Source: Halobacteriales archaeon (GTDB lineage Archaea; Halobacteriota; Halobacteria; Halorutilales; JAHENH01). Taken from it: a stretch of 23,359 nt of DNA. Positions 1-8,336 of this stretch are shown piece after piece. A program made the position numbers and the translations under genes. The notes under the pieces are model-generated. The model did not search any database. It was not told the DNA's origin and saw only the letters and a program-made list of their open reading frames with translations. The DNA is taken from positions 1-23,359 of the forward strand of contig JAHENH010000148.1 in assembly GCA_018609935.1 (NCBI GenBank), in the 5' to 3' direction. The first letter of the stretch is position 1, and every line of letters begins with the position of its first letter.

Positions 1-738
1 AATTAAATACCTCGCAGGCTTCAGCCTTTCTAATGCTTCATTTTTATCATCAGCAACAGCAGTAAAAAGATAAACACATGTATTAAACTCCCCAAAATCA
101 ATTTCAGATCTCTCGGAAAGACCTTTCTCTACTCTACCTCTATACTCCCCAAAAATTTCAGGTGTCACAAAAGCACATATCCATCCATCAGCTTTTCTGC
201 CTGCTATCCCTCTCATCTGTGGACCATTAGCAGCAAGATATATCGGAATCTTGCTTTTCGGATTAATCTGCAAAGAAGCATTCTCCAACTGGTGAAACAT
301 ACCATCATAGTAAAAAGGATCCTCAGGAGAAGCACTCCACAAACCTTTTAATACATCTATAGCCTCCTTTGTCCTAGTTACAGGTTTATTCCATTTTATT
401 CCATATGGATCTAGATTCATAGTTTCTCCGACACCAAGACCTAACACTATTTTATTATCAAATAAATGAGTATATGTAGCAAGTCTCTGAGATAATACAG
501 CAGGATGATATCTATGCGGATCTGTTACAGATGTACCAATCTTTGCATCATTACTTTCTGTTTTAAGTCCTACAGCGTTAAGTATCGACCAAGTTTCAGG
601 GGTTATTCCTTTTCCAGAGGAATAAATATGATCATAATTCCAAACATCCAATCCATTCTTAGAATATTTTCTTCCATACTCAACCAATTTCTGTGGAGGT
701 TTCATTGGTTGAGGTAAAACCATCCCAATATCTACCAT
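1..738 (-). CDS. F420-dependent LLM-family oxidoreductase, N-terminal part (runs off left edge)
   Basis: I translated this strand directly: 246 codons are open from ATG at 738 to the window edge, so the C-terminus is missing. The protein starts MVDIGMVLPQP and carries features of the bacterial-luciferase-like TIM barrel family: an early WNYDH segment, ITPETW, the stretch VTDPHRYHPAVLSQRLAT, then GLGVGETMN and IPIYLAANGPQMRGIAGRKA. Archaeal members, such as Mer and F420-dependent alcohol or glucose-6-phosphate dehydrogenases, use coenzyme F420; the substrate cannot be told here. A TATA-like element (minus strand, about 759-769) lies roughly 26 bases before the ATG with no Shine-Dalgarno sequence, so the mRNA is probably leaderless. 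It is divergent from the nuclease gene at 923. The family call is firm; the exact reaction is unknown. Confidence 0.85.
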   Translation of the reverse strand, partial: MVDIGMVLPQPMKPPQKLVEYGRKYSKNGLDVWNYDHIYSSGKGITPETWSILNAVGLKTESNDAKIGTSVTDPHRYHPAVLSQRLATYTHLFDNKIVLGLGVGETMNLDPYGIKWNKPVTRTKEAIDVLKGLWSASPEDPFYYDGMFHQLENASLQINPKSKIPIYLAANGPQMRGIAGRKADGWICAFVTPEIFGEYRGRVEKGLSERSEIDFGEFNTCVYLFTAVADDKNEALERLKPARYLI

Positions 739-758
739 AAAAAATATATTAATCCAAA

Positions 759-769
759 ATTTATATCTC
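759..769 (-). promoter_or_regulatory. TATA box of the LLM oxidoreductase gene
   Basis: On the minus strand the sequence reads AGATATAAAT, centred about 26 bases upstream of the ATG at 738. That spacing places the transcription start at or next to the start codon, consistent with a leaderless archaeal transcript. Confidence 0.5.
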
Positions 770-922
770 TATCTCTTAAACACTTCCCTTTTATTAATAA
801 AAACAATTACAGACCAAAATATTATTTATAGGTATCAAGAATTTTTTCTATTTTTGTTTCTATCCCGGAACTCTTGGAACCTACACTCTAGCACTTATAG
901 AGATATAGATTTGAATAGATTA

Positions 923-1572
923 ATGATGGAGTATATTTCTGTTTCATCACTGTATCATTATTTTAGGTGTAAGCGTTGTTTTTGGATAGACCAAAAAACA
1001 GGATTAAACATAGATAATAATTTTCCTAAATTTCCACTTGTAATGGATGAATTAATTAAAGAATATTTTGATCAATACAGACCTAAAAAACCTCCAATAA
1101 TAAAACAAAAACTACCAGATGTTTACAGCATGTATAATAAACAAGGAGTTATAGATAAGTTAAGATCCAAAAAAATCCTTTAAAGATAAAGAAGAAAAAT
1201 ATAGAAATATATGGATCCATAGATGACCTTTTAGAAAAAAATAACAAAATAGCAGTAATAGACTATAAGACAACTGGGTCTCCACCAGAAAAAATATATG
1301 AATATTATAAAACACAAGTTGAAATATACGATTATTTGTTAGAAAATAACGGTTTCGATACAGTCAAAAAAGGATATATAGTATATTTCTATCCAAAACA
1401 AATTAACAATAAATCATGTAAGATAGATACAGAAATAAAACAAATAAAAATTTCAAAAAAATATATAAATAAAACTATAGAAGAAATCAAAGATGTCCTA
1501 AAATCACCAATTCCCGCACAAAACAAAAACTGTAAAATCTGTAAGATAACAAAAACAACAGCAATGATATAA
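923..1572 (+). pseudogene. RecB/Cas4-like PD-(D/E)XK nuclease, frameshifted
   Basis: Two reading frames together make one nuclease of about 216 residues. The first runs from ATG 923 (or 926) to a stop at 1181-1183; the second is open before that point and ends with TAA at 1570-1572. The join lies in the run of seven A at 1169-1175: one added A continues the protein. Motifs in order are FRCKRCFW near the N-terminus, YGSIDDLL (metal-binding Asp), VIDYKTTG (the DxK core), TQVEIYDYLL (the QxxxY motif of RecB/Cas4 enzymes) and CKICK near the C-terminus. The paired cysteines could hold an Fe-S cluster as in Cas4, but there is no CRISPR array or other cas gene nearby, so I do not call it cas4. The frameshift may be mutation, transcriptional slippage or a base-calling error. 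Confidence 0.65.
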
Positions 1573-1896
1573 AAACCATATTAAAAAAATTATGTTTCGA
1601 ACTATAATAATAGCTATAATCTTTTCTGGAAGTCCTTTACCTTTAGGATGGGAGAAATAACTTTTTATAATAGTAAACTACCTAATATAGATAGAGGTTA
1701 TATTCAATTTTAATCTAAATTATTAGCTATTTATTTAATTAAATTGATTCCTCAAAACATATTAAGAACCATTATATAAAGGTACTATATATTTGATGAT
1801 TTCGGTTTTATATATAAGTAATGAAAAATCTATCTGTAGTCGATAGTATTGCTAAAAAGAAAAAGAAAAAATACATTTTGATGTAATCGATAAACT
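1573..1896. other. Intergenic region before the kor-hdr-etf operon
   Basis: This stretch has no convincing gene. It holds an IS605-end-like hairpin relic (1629-1653), two TATA-like elements (about 1771-1780 and 1807-1817), and a 21-codon open frame at 1821-1886 that begins MKNLSVVDSIA, runs into lysines and ends in TAA. With the upstream TATA the small frame would lie in the leader of the operon mRNA; with the downstream one it would be at or before the transcription start. No tRNA or riboswitch was recognised. Confidence 0.4.
1807..1817 (+). promoter_or_regulatory. Likely TATA box of the kor-hdr-etf operon
   Basis: The sequence TTTATATATAA is the best TATA match upstream of korD and would give a start around 1838-1843, leaving a leader of about 55 bases before the ATG at 1897. 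A second candidate, ATTATATAAA at 1771-1780, would give a longer leader. No strong Shine-Dalgarno motif precedes korD. Confidence 0.4.
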
Positions 1897-2256
1897 ATGA
1901 CAGCTAAAGCTTCTATAGACAATAAAAAACAGATATGGCCGGGGGAAAAGGCAGGTAGATTTGAGGGTTTAAAGAAATACGTGAAAAAAGCCCGTGAGAG
2001 AACAAGATCTCCTATCGATGAAATAGAACAATTGGTGCCAAAGGGAAATATCTATATATTCCCTGATCGCTGTAAGGAATGCGGGTATTGTTGGAAATAT
2101 TGCCCAAAAAACGTCCTTGAAGTTGGTGAGGAGGGAAATAAGAAAGGGTATCGATCACCGAAAGTGGCTGAGGGTAAAAAGAACGCTTGTGTTGACTGTG
2201 GAATGTGTACTTGGATATGTCCTGAATTTGCAATTTTTACTGTTGAAGAAGAATAA
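1897..2256 (+). CDS. korD: 2-oxoacid:ferredoxin oxidoreductase delta subunit (KorD-like, 2x[4Fe-4S])
   Basis: This 119-residue protein has two typical [4Fe-4S] ligand sets, [12 protein letters not shown] and [12 protein letters not shown], in its C-terminal two thirds. That is the polyferredoxin-like delta subunit of 2-oxoglutarate or related 2-oxoacid:ferredoxin oxidoreductases, which passes electrons from the TPP site to ferredoxin. The N-terminal 50 residues are basic and carry no recognised domain. It is the first gene of the operon; its TAA overlaps the ATG of the alpha subunit by one base (TAATG). The substrate is inferred from the four-subunit KorDABC layout; another 2-oxoacid is possible. 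Confidence 0.85.
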   Translation: MTAKASIDNKKQIWPGEKAGRFEGLKKYVKKARERTRSPIDEIEQLVPKGNIYIFPDRCKECGYCWKYCPKNVLEVGEEGNKKGYRSPKVAEGKKNACVDCGMCTWICPEFAIFTVEEE

Positions 2257-3422
2257 TGTCAACGAAAGATCAGCATCAAAAAAAAGAACTTGAAAATAAA
2301 GGAGAGTACTTCATGATAGGAGATGCAGCCTGTGCAGAGGGAGCAATTGCTGCAGGGTGTAAGTTCTTTGGTGGATATCCTATAACACCTGCAAATGAAA
2401 TTTCTACACATATTAGTGAACGCTTTTTGGAAATGAGTGATGCCGAATTTATACAAATGGAAGACGAAATAGCAAGTATTGCGGCTGTAATAGGTGCTTC
2501 AAACGCTGGGAAAAAAAGTATGACTGCAACAAGTGGCCCAGGTATAAGTTTAATGAATGAAAACATAGGTCTTGGAGCAATAACTGAAACACCTTGCGTA
2601 CTCGTCAATGTTCAGCGAGGTGGCCCGTCAACAGGTATGCCGACACTTCCGGGACAAGGAGATATTATGCAAGCAAAATGGGGGAGCCACGGAGACTATC
2701 CTATGGTAGCATATGCTCCTGGAAGCCCACAAGAGATGTTTGATTTTACGATTTCAGCTTTTAATACAGCAGAAAAATATAGGACACCAGTAATTGTACT
2801 TGCTGACCAGACAGTTGGACATATGACAGGTAAAATATCTATTCCTGGGAAAGTAAAGATAACTAACCGACTAAAGCCTGAAGGTGAGGTTGACCCTGAT
2901 AATTTTCTTCCTTATGACGCATCAAAGCAAATACCGCCTATGGCCTCAGCAGGAGAAGGAGGCAGGGTTCACGTAACTGGACTTACCCACGATCAAAAAG
3001 GCCATCCTGACATAGATCCCAAGACTCAAAACCAGATGTTAAGTCGTATAATGTCAAAGATAGAGGACAACCGTGAAGAAATAACTGAATATGAGTATTA
3101 CAAATTGGATGACGCAGATGTAGCTCTTATAGGTTACGGTTCAATGGGACGATCAGCTAAAGAAGCTGTTAATAAACTACGTAGAGAGAACGTCGATGCA
3201 GGTCTACTACGTGTATTAACGCCGTGGCCGTTTCCAAAAGAAGTTATTGAAGATTTATCTACCGAAGTAGATCATATTGTAGTGGCTGAAATGAATCTAG
3301 GGCAGTATGTTCATCCTGTTCGTGAACACTCAGTATGTCCTGTATCAGGACATACGCATCAAGGAGGTGAGATACCAACACCTGAAGAAGTAGTAAAAAC
3401 AGTAAGAAAGGTGATTTCATGA
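2256..3422 (+). CDS. korA: 2-oxoacid:ferredoxin oxidoreductase alpha subunit (KorA)
   Basis: This 388-residue protein is about the usual length for KorA. The conserved start IGDAACAEGAIAAGC is followed near residue 39 by GYPITPANEI, the signature of the alpha subunit's pyruvate/2-oxoglutarate synthase fold, then EDEIASIAAVIGASNAGKK and TSGPGISLM. The C-terminal transketolase-like domain is present. The ATG at 2256 overlaps the korD stop, but a clear GGAGAG at 2301-2306 precedes an internal ATG at 2313. I keep 2256 because the conserved GEYF block lies before 2313. It is coupled downstream to korB by ATGA. A run of eight A at 2278-2285 is in correct frame, unlike runs in the accessory genes. 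Confidence 0.92.
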   Translation: MSTKDQHQKKELENKGEYFMIGDAACAEGAIAAGCKFFGGYPITPANEISTHISERFLEMSDAEFIQMEDEIASIAAVIGASNAGKKSMTATSGPGISLMNENIGLGAITETPCVLVNVQRGGPSTGMPTLPGQGDIMQAKWGSHGDYPMVAYAPGSPQEMFDFTISAFNTAEKYRTPVIVLADQTVGHMTGKISIPGKVKITNRLKPEGEVDPDNFLPYDASKQIPPMASAGEGGRVHVTGLTHDQKGHPDIDPKTQNQMLSRIMSKIEDNREEITEYEYYKLDDADVALIGYGSMGRSAKEAVNKLRRENVDAGLLRVLTPWPFPKEVIEDLSTEVDHIVVAEMNLGQYVHPVREHSVCPVSGHTHQGGEIPTPEEVVKTVRKVIS

Positions 3423-4270
3423 GTGAAATTACTAGATCACCCGCAGAAGTAGCAGACAAACATCCTAACGATGAAACACTTCGTGACAGCAGAATACCTC
3501 ATATTTGGTGTCCAGGGTGTGGACTTGGAGGAACTATAAAAGCTTTTACAGAAGTGATAGAAAAACTGGACAAGAAACTCGATGATTACGCGGTGATAAG
3601 TGGAATCGGTTGTGCAGGTCGTGCTGCTGGATACATCAATACAGATTCATATCATACAACTCACGGGCGTGCAATACCGTTTGCTACCGGCCTCAAAATT
3701 GCTAATCCTGATCTTGAGGTCTCGATAATCTCGGGGGATGGTGATTTGTTTAATATTGGAGGAAATCATTTCATACATGCTGCGCGGCGGAATCCTGACA
3801 TTACTATAATATGTTCAAATAACTTCAATTATGGAATGACAGGAGGACAATTTGGAGCAACTACCCCAATTGGATCAAAAACAACCACCACTCCAAAAGG
3901 TAATTATGAACGTCCTTTCAATCTACCTCTTCTGGCCTCAAGTCTTAATGTTCCTTACGTAGCTAGATGGACCTCGCTCCATCCACGGAGACTTGTGAAC
4001 TCTATTGAAGACGCTATAAAGAAAGATGGATTAGGATTTGTAGAGGTGATAACTCCATGTCCTGAGGGGTTTGGAAAAGCAAATGGTTTTCCAGAAGGAA
4101 TAGATATGTTGGAATATTTCGAAGAGAACGCCGTAATAGACCATGATGCCGATCTCAGAGACGTAGGTATTAATATGGAAGGTGAAGAGCTAATTCTTGG
4201 AAACTTTGTAGATGAGGACAGTATACCATATCTTGAGTCTAAAGATTCTATTTTGAGAGGTGATAATTAA
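3419..4270 (+). CDS. korB: 2-oxoacid:ferredoxin oxidoreductase beta subunit (KorB), TPP-binding
   Basis: The 283-residue protein carries the thiamine pyrophosphate subunit features: WCPGCGLGG near residue 30, SGIGCAGRAAGY, the histidine-rich THGRAIPFATGLK, and the TPP/Mg motif GDGDLFNIGGNHF near residue 106 followed by NNFNYGMTGGQFG. In the family this subunit decarboxylates the 2-oxoacid and holds a [4Fe-4S] cluster through the CPGC cysteines and others. It starts at ATG 3419 inside the korA stop (ATGA), with AAAGGTGAT just upstream as ribosome binding site, and ends in TAATG shared with korC. The call is secure for a Kor/2-oxoacid beta subunit; 2-oxoglutarate as substrate is inferred. Confidence 0.92.
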   Translation: MSEITRSPAEVADKHPNDETLRDSRIPHIWCPGCGLGGTIKAFTEVIEKLDKKLDDYAVISGIGCAGRAAGYINTDSYHTTHGRAIPFATGLKIANPDLEVSIISGDGDLFNIGGNHFIHAARRNPDITIICSNNFNYGMTGGQFGATTPIGSKTTTTPKGNYERPFNLPLLASSLNVPYVARWTSLHPRRLVNSIEDAIKKDGLGFVEVITPCPEGFGKANGFPEGIDMLEYFEENAVIDHDADLRDVGINMEGEELILGNFVDEDSIPYLESKDSILRGDN

Positions 4271-4842
4271 TGTCTCGTACCGAGTTTAGGTTCTCTGGTT
4301 TTGGAGGGCAAGGTGTTATTACAATGTGTCACGTTCTCGGAAAAGCTGCGAGTATATATGATGACATGAACGCAACTATGACTGAAGCCTATGGACCTGA
4401 GAAAACTGGAGGGTTCTCACGAGGGGATCTTGTAATCAATAGGGATAAGATAGGCTATCCTAATGTTATGGATCCAGACATAGTAGTAGTTTTTTCTCAA
4501 GATGCATTTGAACGTGATGCTGATACGGTTACCCATAATGGTCGGGTGTTGACTGAAAGAGATCTGGTGAATCCAAAACCGTTGCGGGATGATAGATCCG
4601 ATATAGACATTATTGAACTTCCAGTAGTAGAGAAGGCAGAAGATCTTGGTCTTAAAGTGGTGGCAAATATTGTTATGTTAGGAGCTACAGTCGATCTGGC
4701 TGGTATACCAAATACTAATACAGTACGAGAAGCGATACGCGAAACAGTTCCTGAAGGTACAGAAAATTTAAACATAGAGGCATTCGAGAGTGGGTTAAAC
4801 CTGTTAGATGACGCAAAAACTAAATCGGAGGTAATAGAATAA
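4270..4842 (+). CDS. korC: 2-oxoacid:ferredoxin oxidoreductase gamma subunit (KorC)
   Basis: The 190-residue protein opens with FRFSGFGGQGVITMCHVLG, the typical glycine-rich start of the gamma subunit, and continues with the conserved MTEAYGPEKTGGFSRGDLV. This small subunit binds the CoA part of the substrate in the family. It overlaps korB by one base at 4270 behind a strong GAGAGGTGA (about 4255-4263) and overlaps the giant hdrA by one base at 4842. With korD, korA and korB it completes a four-subunit enzyme. Confidence 0.9.
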   Translation: MSRTEFRFSGFGGQGVITMCHVLGKAASIYDDMNATMTEAYGPEKTGGFSRGDLVINRDKIGYPNVMDPDIVVVFSQDAFERDADTVTHNGRVLTERDLVNPKPLRDDRSDIDIIELPVVEKAEDLGLKVVANIVMLGATVDLAGIPNTNTVREAIRETVPEGTENLNIEAFESGLNLLDDAKTKSEVIE

Positions 4843-7800
4843 TGAGTTTAGAGAAAATCGACCCACTTGGTAGTGGAAAAATAAATAAAGAACAAATTGA
4901 CGCTGATGTAATGGTAATAGGAGGGGGTATAGCAGGCATTCGCTCAAGTCTAGATCTAGCCGAGTCAGGGGCTGAGGTCGTACTGGTGGAACGTACCCCA
5001 TCTATAGGGGGGAAGATGGCAGCTTTGGATAAAAACTTCCCAACTCTTGATTGTTCAATCTGTATCGAGGGCCCTCTTATGAGTGATGTTATAGAACATG
5101 AAAATATTCAGGTTTTAACTTTATCCGAACTGACAGATTTATCTGGAAATGCAGGTAACTTAACTGCTAACGTATATCAGGAACCCCGTTTTGTAGGTAG
5201 TGAGTGCACTCGTTGTGATGACTGTGTCGAAGCTTGTCCTGAATATACTAAAAACGAGTTCGACGAGGGTATTGGTTCACGTACTGCTATTTATACACCA
5301 TTCGAGCAGGCCGAACCTGGACCTTATGTTCTTGATATTGAAACATGTATAAACGATCCACCCAACAATATGCCTTGTGATAGATGTAAGAGAGTATGTA
5401 TGCCCGATTGTATCGATTTTGATATGATGCCAACAGAGTATGATATCAATATTTCATCTATAGTTATCTCTACAGGATTTGATCTCCTCAACCCTGATGT
5501 CATAGACGAACACGGTTACGGGGAACATCCAGATATTCTTACAAGTATGGAGTATGAACGCTTACTTGACGCTGCTGGACCTACTGAAGGAGATATAGTT
5601 TGTCCTTCCAACGGTGAGAAACCCGAAAACATACTGTTTGTACTATGTGTTGGAAGCCGTGACCAGCGTCATTGCGAGTACTGCTCCAGAGTTTGTTGTA
5701 TGTACTCAAATAAACAGGCTATCCAGTCAGTAGATCACGGAATCGATGATGTCACAGTACTCTATATGGATATGCGAGCTTACGGAAAAGACTTCGATGA
5801 TTTTTATGACAGAGCACGTGAAGAAGCAGGTGTAGATTACTATAGAGGGCGACCAAATATTATAGATACCGAGGGTGAATCACCAGTTGTTCGTTATCAG
5901 GATACCGATCAAAAAGATATTGTAGAAGAAAAATATGACATGATAGTACTTGCCCCTGCTATCATTCCAAGTGAGAGTATGTCTGAACTAGCAGACAATA
6001 TTGGAATTGAACTTGATAATGACGGATTCATAAAGGTAACTGAAGCTAAAGGTGATATGGTAGAAACTACAAGAGAAGGTGTCTATGCAGCAGGATGTGC
6101 AACTGGTCCAAAGGATATACCTGACAGTATAGCCGAAGCATCAGGTGCAGCGTCTAAGGCATTGGAACATGTTACTGGGAGAAAATGGCCCGAACCTATT
6201 GACGTAGAACCTATAAAGGAGACTGATGAGGAACGTATTGGTGTTTTTGTGTGCCACTGTGGATCAAATATTGTAGGAACCATAGATGTAGTAGAAGTTA
6301 CTGAGTGGGCATCCTCTCTTCCAAATGTTGAATACACTGAGGACGTTCTATTTGCGTGCTCGGGTAACACTCAGGAACATATAACAGAGATGATAAAAGA
6401 AAATAATCTCAATCGAGTTGTAGTGGCATCTTGTTCTCCTAAAACACATGGATCAACATTCAAGCGTACCCTTGCTAAAGCAGGTCTAAATGAGTACTTA
6501 CTTGAAATGGCTAATCTCCGTAATCACAATTCTTGGGTTCATGATGATGAGAAAGACGCGACTGAGAAAGCAAAAGATATGGTTAAAATGGCTGTTAAGA
6601 AGTCGAATTTTCTTTCACCCTTGGAAAAACTAGAACAACCTGTAGAACAACGAGGCGTAGTAATTGGAGGGGGGATCGCAGGTATGTCAGCTGCTATAGC
6701 TCTTGCAAAACAGGACCATGATATTCATCTAATAGAGCGTGAAGATAGCCTCGGTGGCATTCTACAGCACCTGAACACGTTACATCCAGGTGGCAGAGAC
6801 GCACAGACACTTCTAGAGTCACGTCGTGACAAATTATATGAAAGTGGTGTAAAAGTTCATACAGATACTGAAGTCGAGAACGTCGGAGGCCATGTTGGTA
6901 ACTTCACAGTTAATCTCGATAGTGGCGAAACAATCGACGCAGGTTCAATAGTGATTGCTACAGGTGCCTCACCATATGAACCAGACGAATTTGGATACCA
7001 AGATCAATCCGAAGTTATAACGAATCTAGAACTCGAAGAAAGGATATCAGAGAACAAAGTGGATGCAGATCGGGTAACTTTTATCGGTTGTGTTGGGTCT
7101 AGAAACGATGAGCGAGGATGTTCTAGATACTGTTGTTCTTCTATCATAGGTCAGGCAAGTCACCTAGCAGAAGATGGTGTAACAGTAGACGTTGTCAACA
7201 AGGACATACGTACGTTTACACGTAAAGGCGAGGAAAATTACAGAAAAGCTCAGGAGCTAGGTGTTCGCTTCTTTCGATACAATCAGGACTTAACACCACA
7301 AAAAGCAATCGATTACAATGCAAAGACAGGAGAGCTTTCGTTCGAAGACCGCCTTCTTGGCCAGGAGGTGATCCTATCGCCTGATCTTATTGTACTGGCC
7401 GTTGGACTACGTCCAAACGGTGACAAAACAGAAAATGACGTGGCAAGTCAACTTACAGTTACACGGGACGACGAAGGGTTCCTACTTGAACGTCATCCAA
7501 AGTTAGGACCTACAGAAGCCAGCGTAGGAGGGATTTTCATGGCTGGAAGCGCCCAGAGCCCCAAAGATGTGCGAGATACTACGGACCAAGCGTTGGGAGC
7601 AGCTGCGAAAGCAGGTGCTCTTCTTTCTAAAGACACAGTAGAGCAAGATCCATTAGCAGCAAAGATCGATCCCACAGCTTGTATAGGTTGTACTAAGTGC
7701 AAGAGAGTCTGTCCATATAACGCAATTCAGGGAGAAAAAGATGAACCACATGAAGTTATAGATGCAGCCTGTATGGGATGTGGAACATGTGCTTCAGCCT

Positions 7801-8336
7801 GTCCTATGGATGCGATCACTATGCCTAAGTTCACAGACAAACAGATAAAATCCCAGATAAGTGCTGCACTTGAAGAAAATCCCAAAGAGAAGATTATTAC
7901 GTTTGCTTGTAACTGGTGCTCATATGCTGGAGCAGATCAAGCAGGTATCGAAAAGCGTGAGTATCCCCCAAGTATTCGGATTATTCGAACGATGTGCTCA
8001 GGACGTGTAGACGAGAAGTTCATCGATTATGCCTTCGAGCAGGGGGCTGGCGGGGTTTTGGTAACTGGTTGTCATATTGGTGACTGCCATTACATAGATG
8101 CAAACACCTATACTGAAAAACGGGTAAAACGTTGGAAGAAAAAACTTGATGAGAAAGAGAGAGACCGTTTACAGCTAGAATGGGTAAGCGCGGCTGAAGG
8201 ACAAAGATTTGCTGAAAAGGCTACTGAGATGGATAATTCAGTAAAAAACTTCATAAAAAAACAGGCAAAAACTGATGGCGGTCCATGTTTTGACGGGTTA
8301 TGTAGGTTTGACTGTAAAAGAGGTGATGAAAAATGA
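4842..8336 (+). CDS. hdrA: Giant HdrA: QmoA-like half + complete HdrA + MvhD domain
   Basis: This 1164-residue protein is a triple fusion. Residues 1-455 form an HdrA/QmoA-like FAD unit: VIGGGIAGIRSS near 25, a [4Fe-4S] set CTRCDDCVEACPE near 121, an unusual cysteine cluster CINDPPNNMPCDRCKRVC near 168, and GSRDQRHCEYCSRVCC near 270. Residues about 465-1000 form a second HdrA with the usual N-terminal domain (GVFVCHCGSNIVG), a second FAD motif near 605, GSRNDERGCSRYCC near 750, and two C-terminal [4Fe-4S] sets (CIGCTKCKRVCP, CMGCGTCASACP). Residues about 1020-1110 (FACNWCSYAGADQAG, TMCSGRVD, GCHIGDCHY) are an MvhD domain, which passes electrons to HdrA. The second half lacks the ferredoxin insert seen in single HdrA. 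GGAGG precedes the start, which overlaps korC. It probably houses two FADs and acts as the electron-bifurcating or confurcating hub. Confidence 0.9.
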   Translation: MSLEKIDPLGSGKINKEQIDADVMVIGGGIAGIRSSLDLAESGAEVVLVERTPSIGGKMAALDKNFPTLDCSICIEGPLMSDVIEHENIQVLTLSELTDLSGNAGNLTANVYQEPRFVGSECTRCDDCVEACPEYTKNEFDEGIGSRTAIYTPFEQAEPGPYVLDIETCINDPPNNMPCDRCKRVCMPDCIDFDMMPTEYDINISSIVISTGFDLLNPDVIDEHGYGEHPDILTSMEYERLLDAAGPTEGDIVCPSNGEKPENILFVLCVGSRDQRHCEYCSRVCCMYSNKQAIQSVDHGIDDVTVLYMDMRAYGKDFDDFYDRAREEAGVDYYRGRPNIIDTEGESPVVRYQDTDQKDIVEEKYDMIVLAPAIIPSESMSELADNIGIELDNDGFIKVTEAKGDMVETTREGVYAAGCATGPKDIPDSIAEASGAASKALEHVTGRKWPEPIDVEPIKETDEERIGVFVCHCGSNIVGTIDVVEVTEWASSLPNVEYTEDVLFACSGNTQEHITEMIKENNLNRVVVASCSPKTHGSTFKRTLAKAGLNEYLLEMANLRNHNSWVHDDEKDATEKAKDMVKMAVKKSNFLSPLEKLEQPVEQRGVVIGGGIAGMSAAIALAKQDHDIHLIEREDSLGGILQHLNTLHPGGRDAQTLLESRRDKLYESGVKVHTDTEVENVGGHVGNFTVNLDSGETIDAGSIVIATGASPYEPDEFGYQDQSEVITNLELEERISENKVDADRVTFIGCVGSRNDERGCSRYCCSSIIGQASHLAEDGVTVDVVNKDIRTFTRKGEENYRKAQELGVRFFRYNQDLTPQKAIDYNAKTGELSFEDRLLGQEVILSPDLIVLAVGLRPNGDKTENDVASQLTVTRDDEGFLLERHPKLGPTEASVGGIFMAGSAQSPKDVRDTTDQALGAAAKAGALLSKDTVEQDPLAAKIDPTACIGCTKCKRVCPYNAIQGEKDEPHEVIDAACMGCGTCASACPMDAITMPKFTDKQIKSQISAALEENPKEKIITFACNWCSYAGADQAGIEKREYPPSIRIIRTMCSGRVDEKFIDYAFEQGAGGVLVTGCHIGDCHYIDANTYTEKRVKRWKKKLDEKERDRLQLEWVSAAEGQRFAEKATEMDNSVKNFIKKQAKTDGGPCFDGLCRFDCKRGDEK

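Noticed and set aside
505..717. Plus-strand 70-codon open frame
   Set aside because: It is antisense to the LLM oxidoreductase, whose conserved motifs are clear on the minus strand.
1169..1175. A7 run considered as a programmed -1 ribosomal slippery heptamer
   Set aside because: In the zero frame the run is AAA AAA A after TCC, so a tandem -1 slip would pair one lysine tRNA with CAA; no downstream stem was seen. Transcriptional slippage or error is more likely.
923..1572. Calling the RecB-like nuclease cas4 of a CRISPR system
   Set aside because: No array, cas1, cas2 or effector gene is present in the window; many stand-alone nucleases share these motifs.
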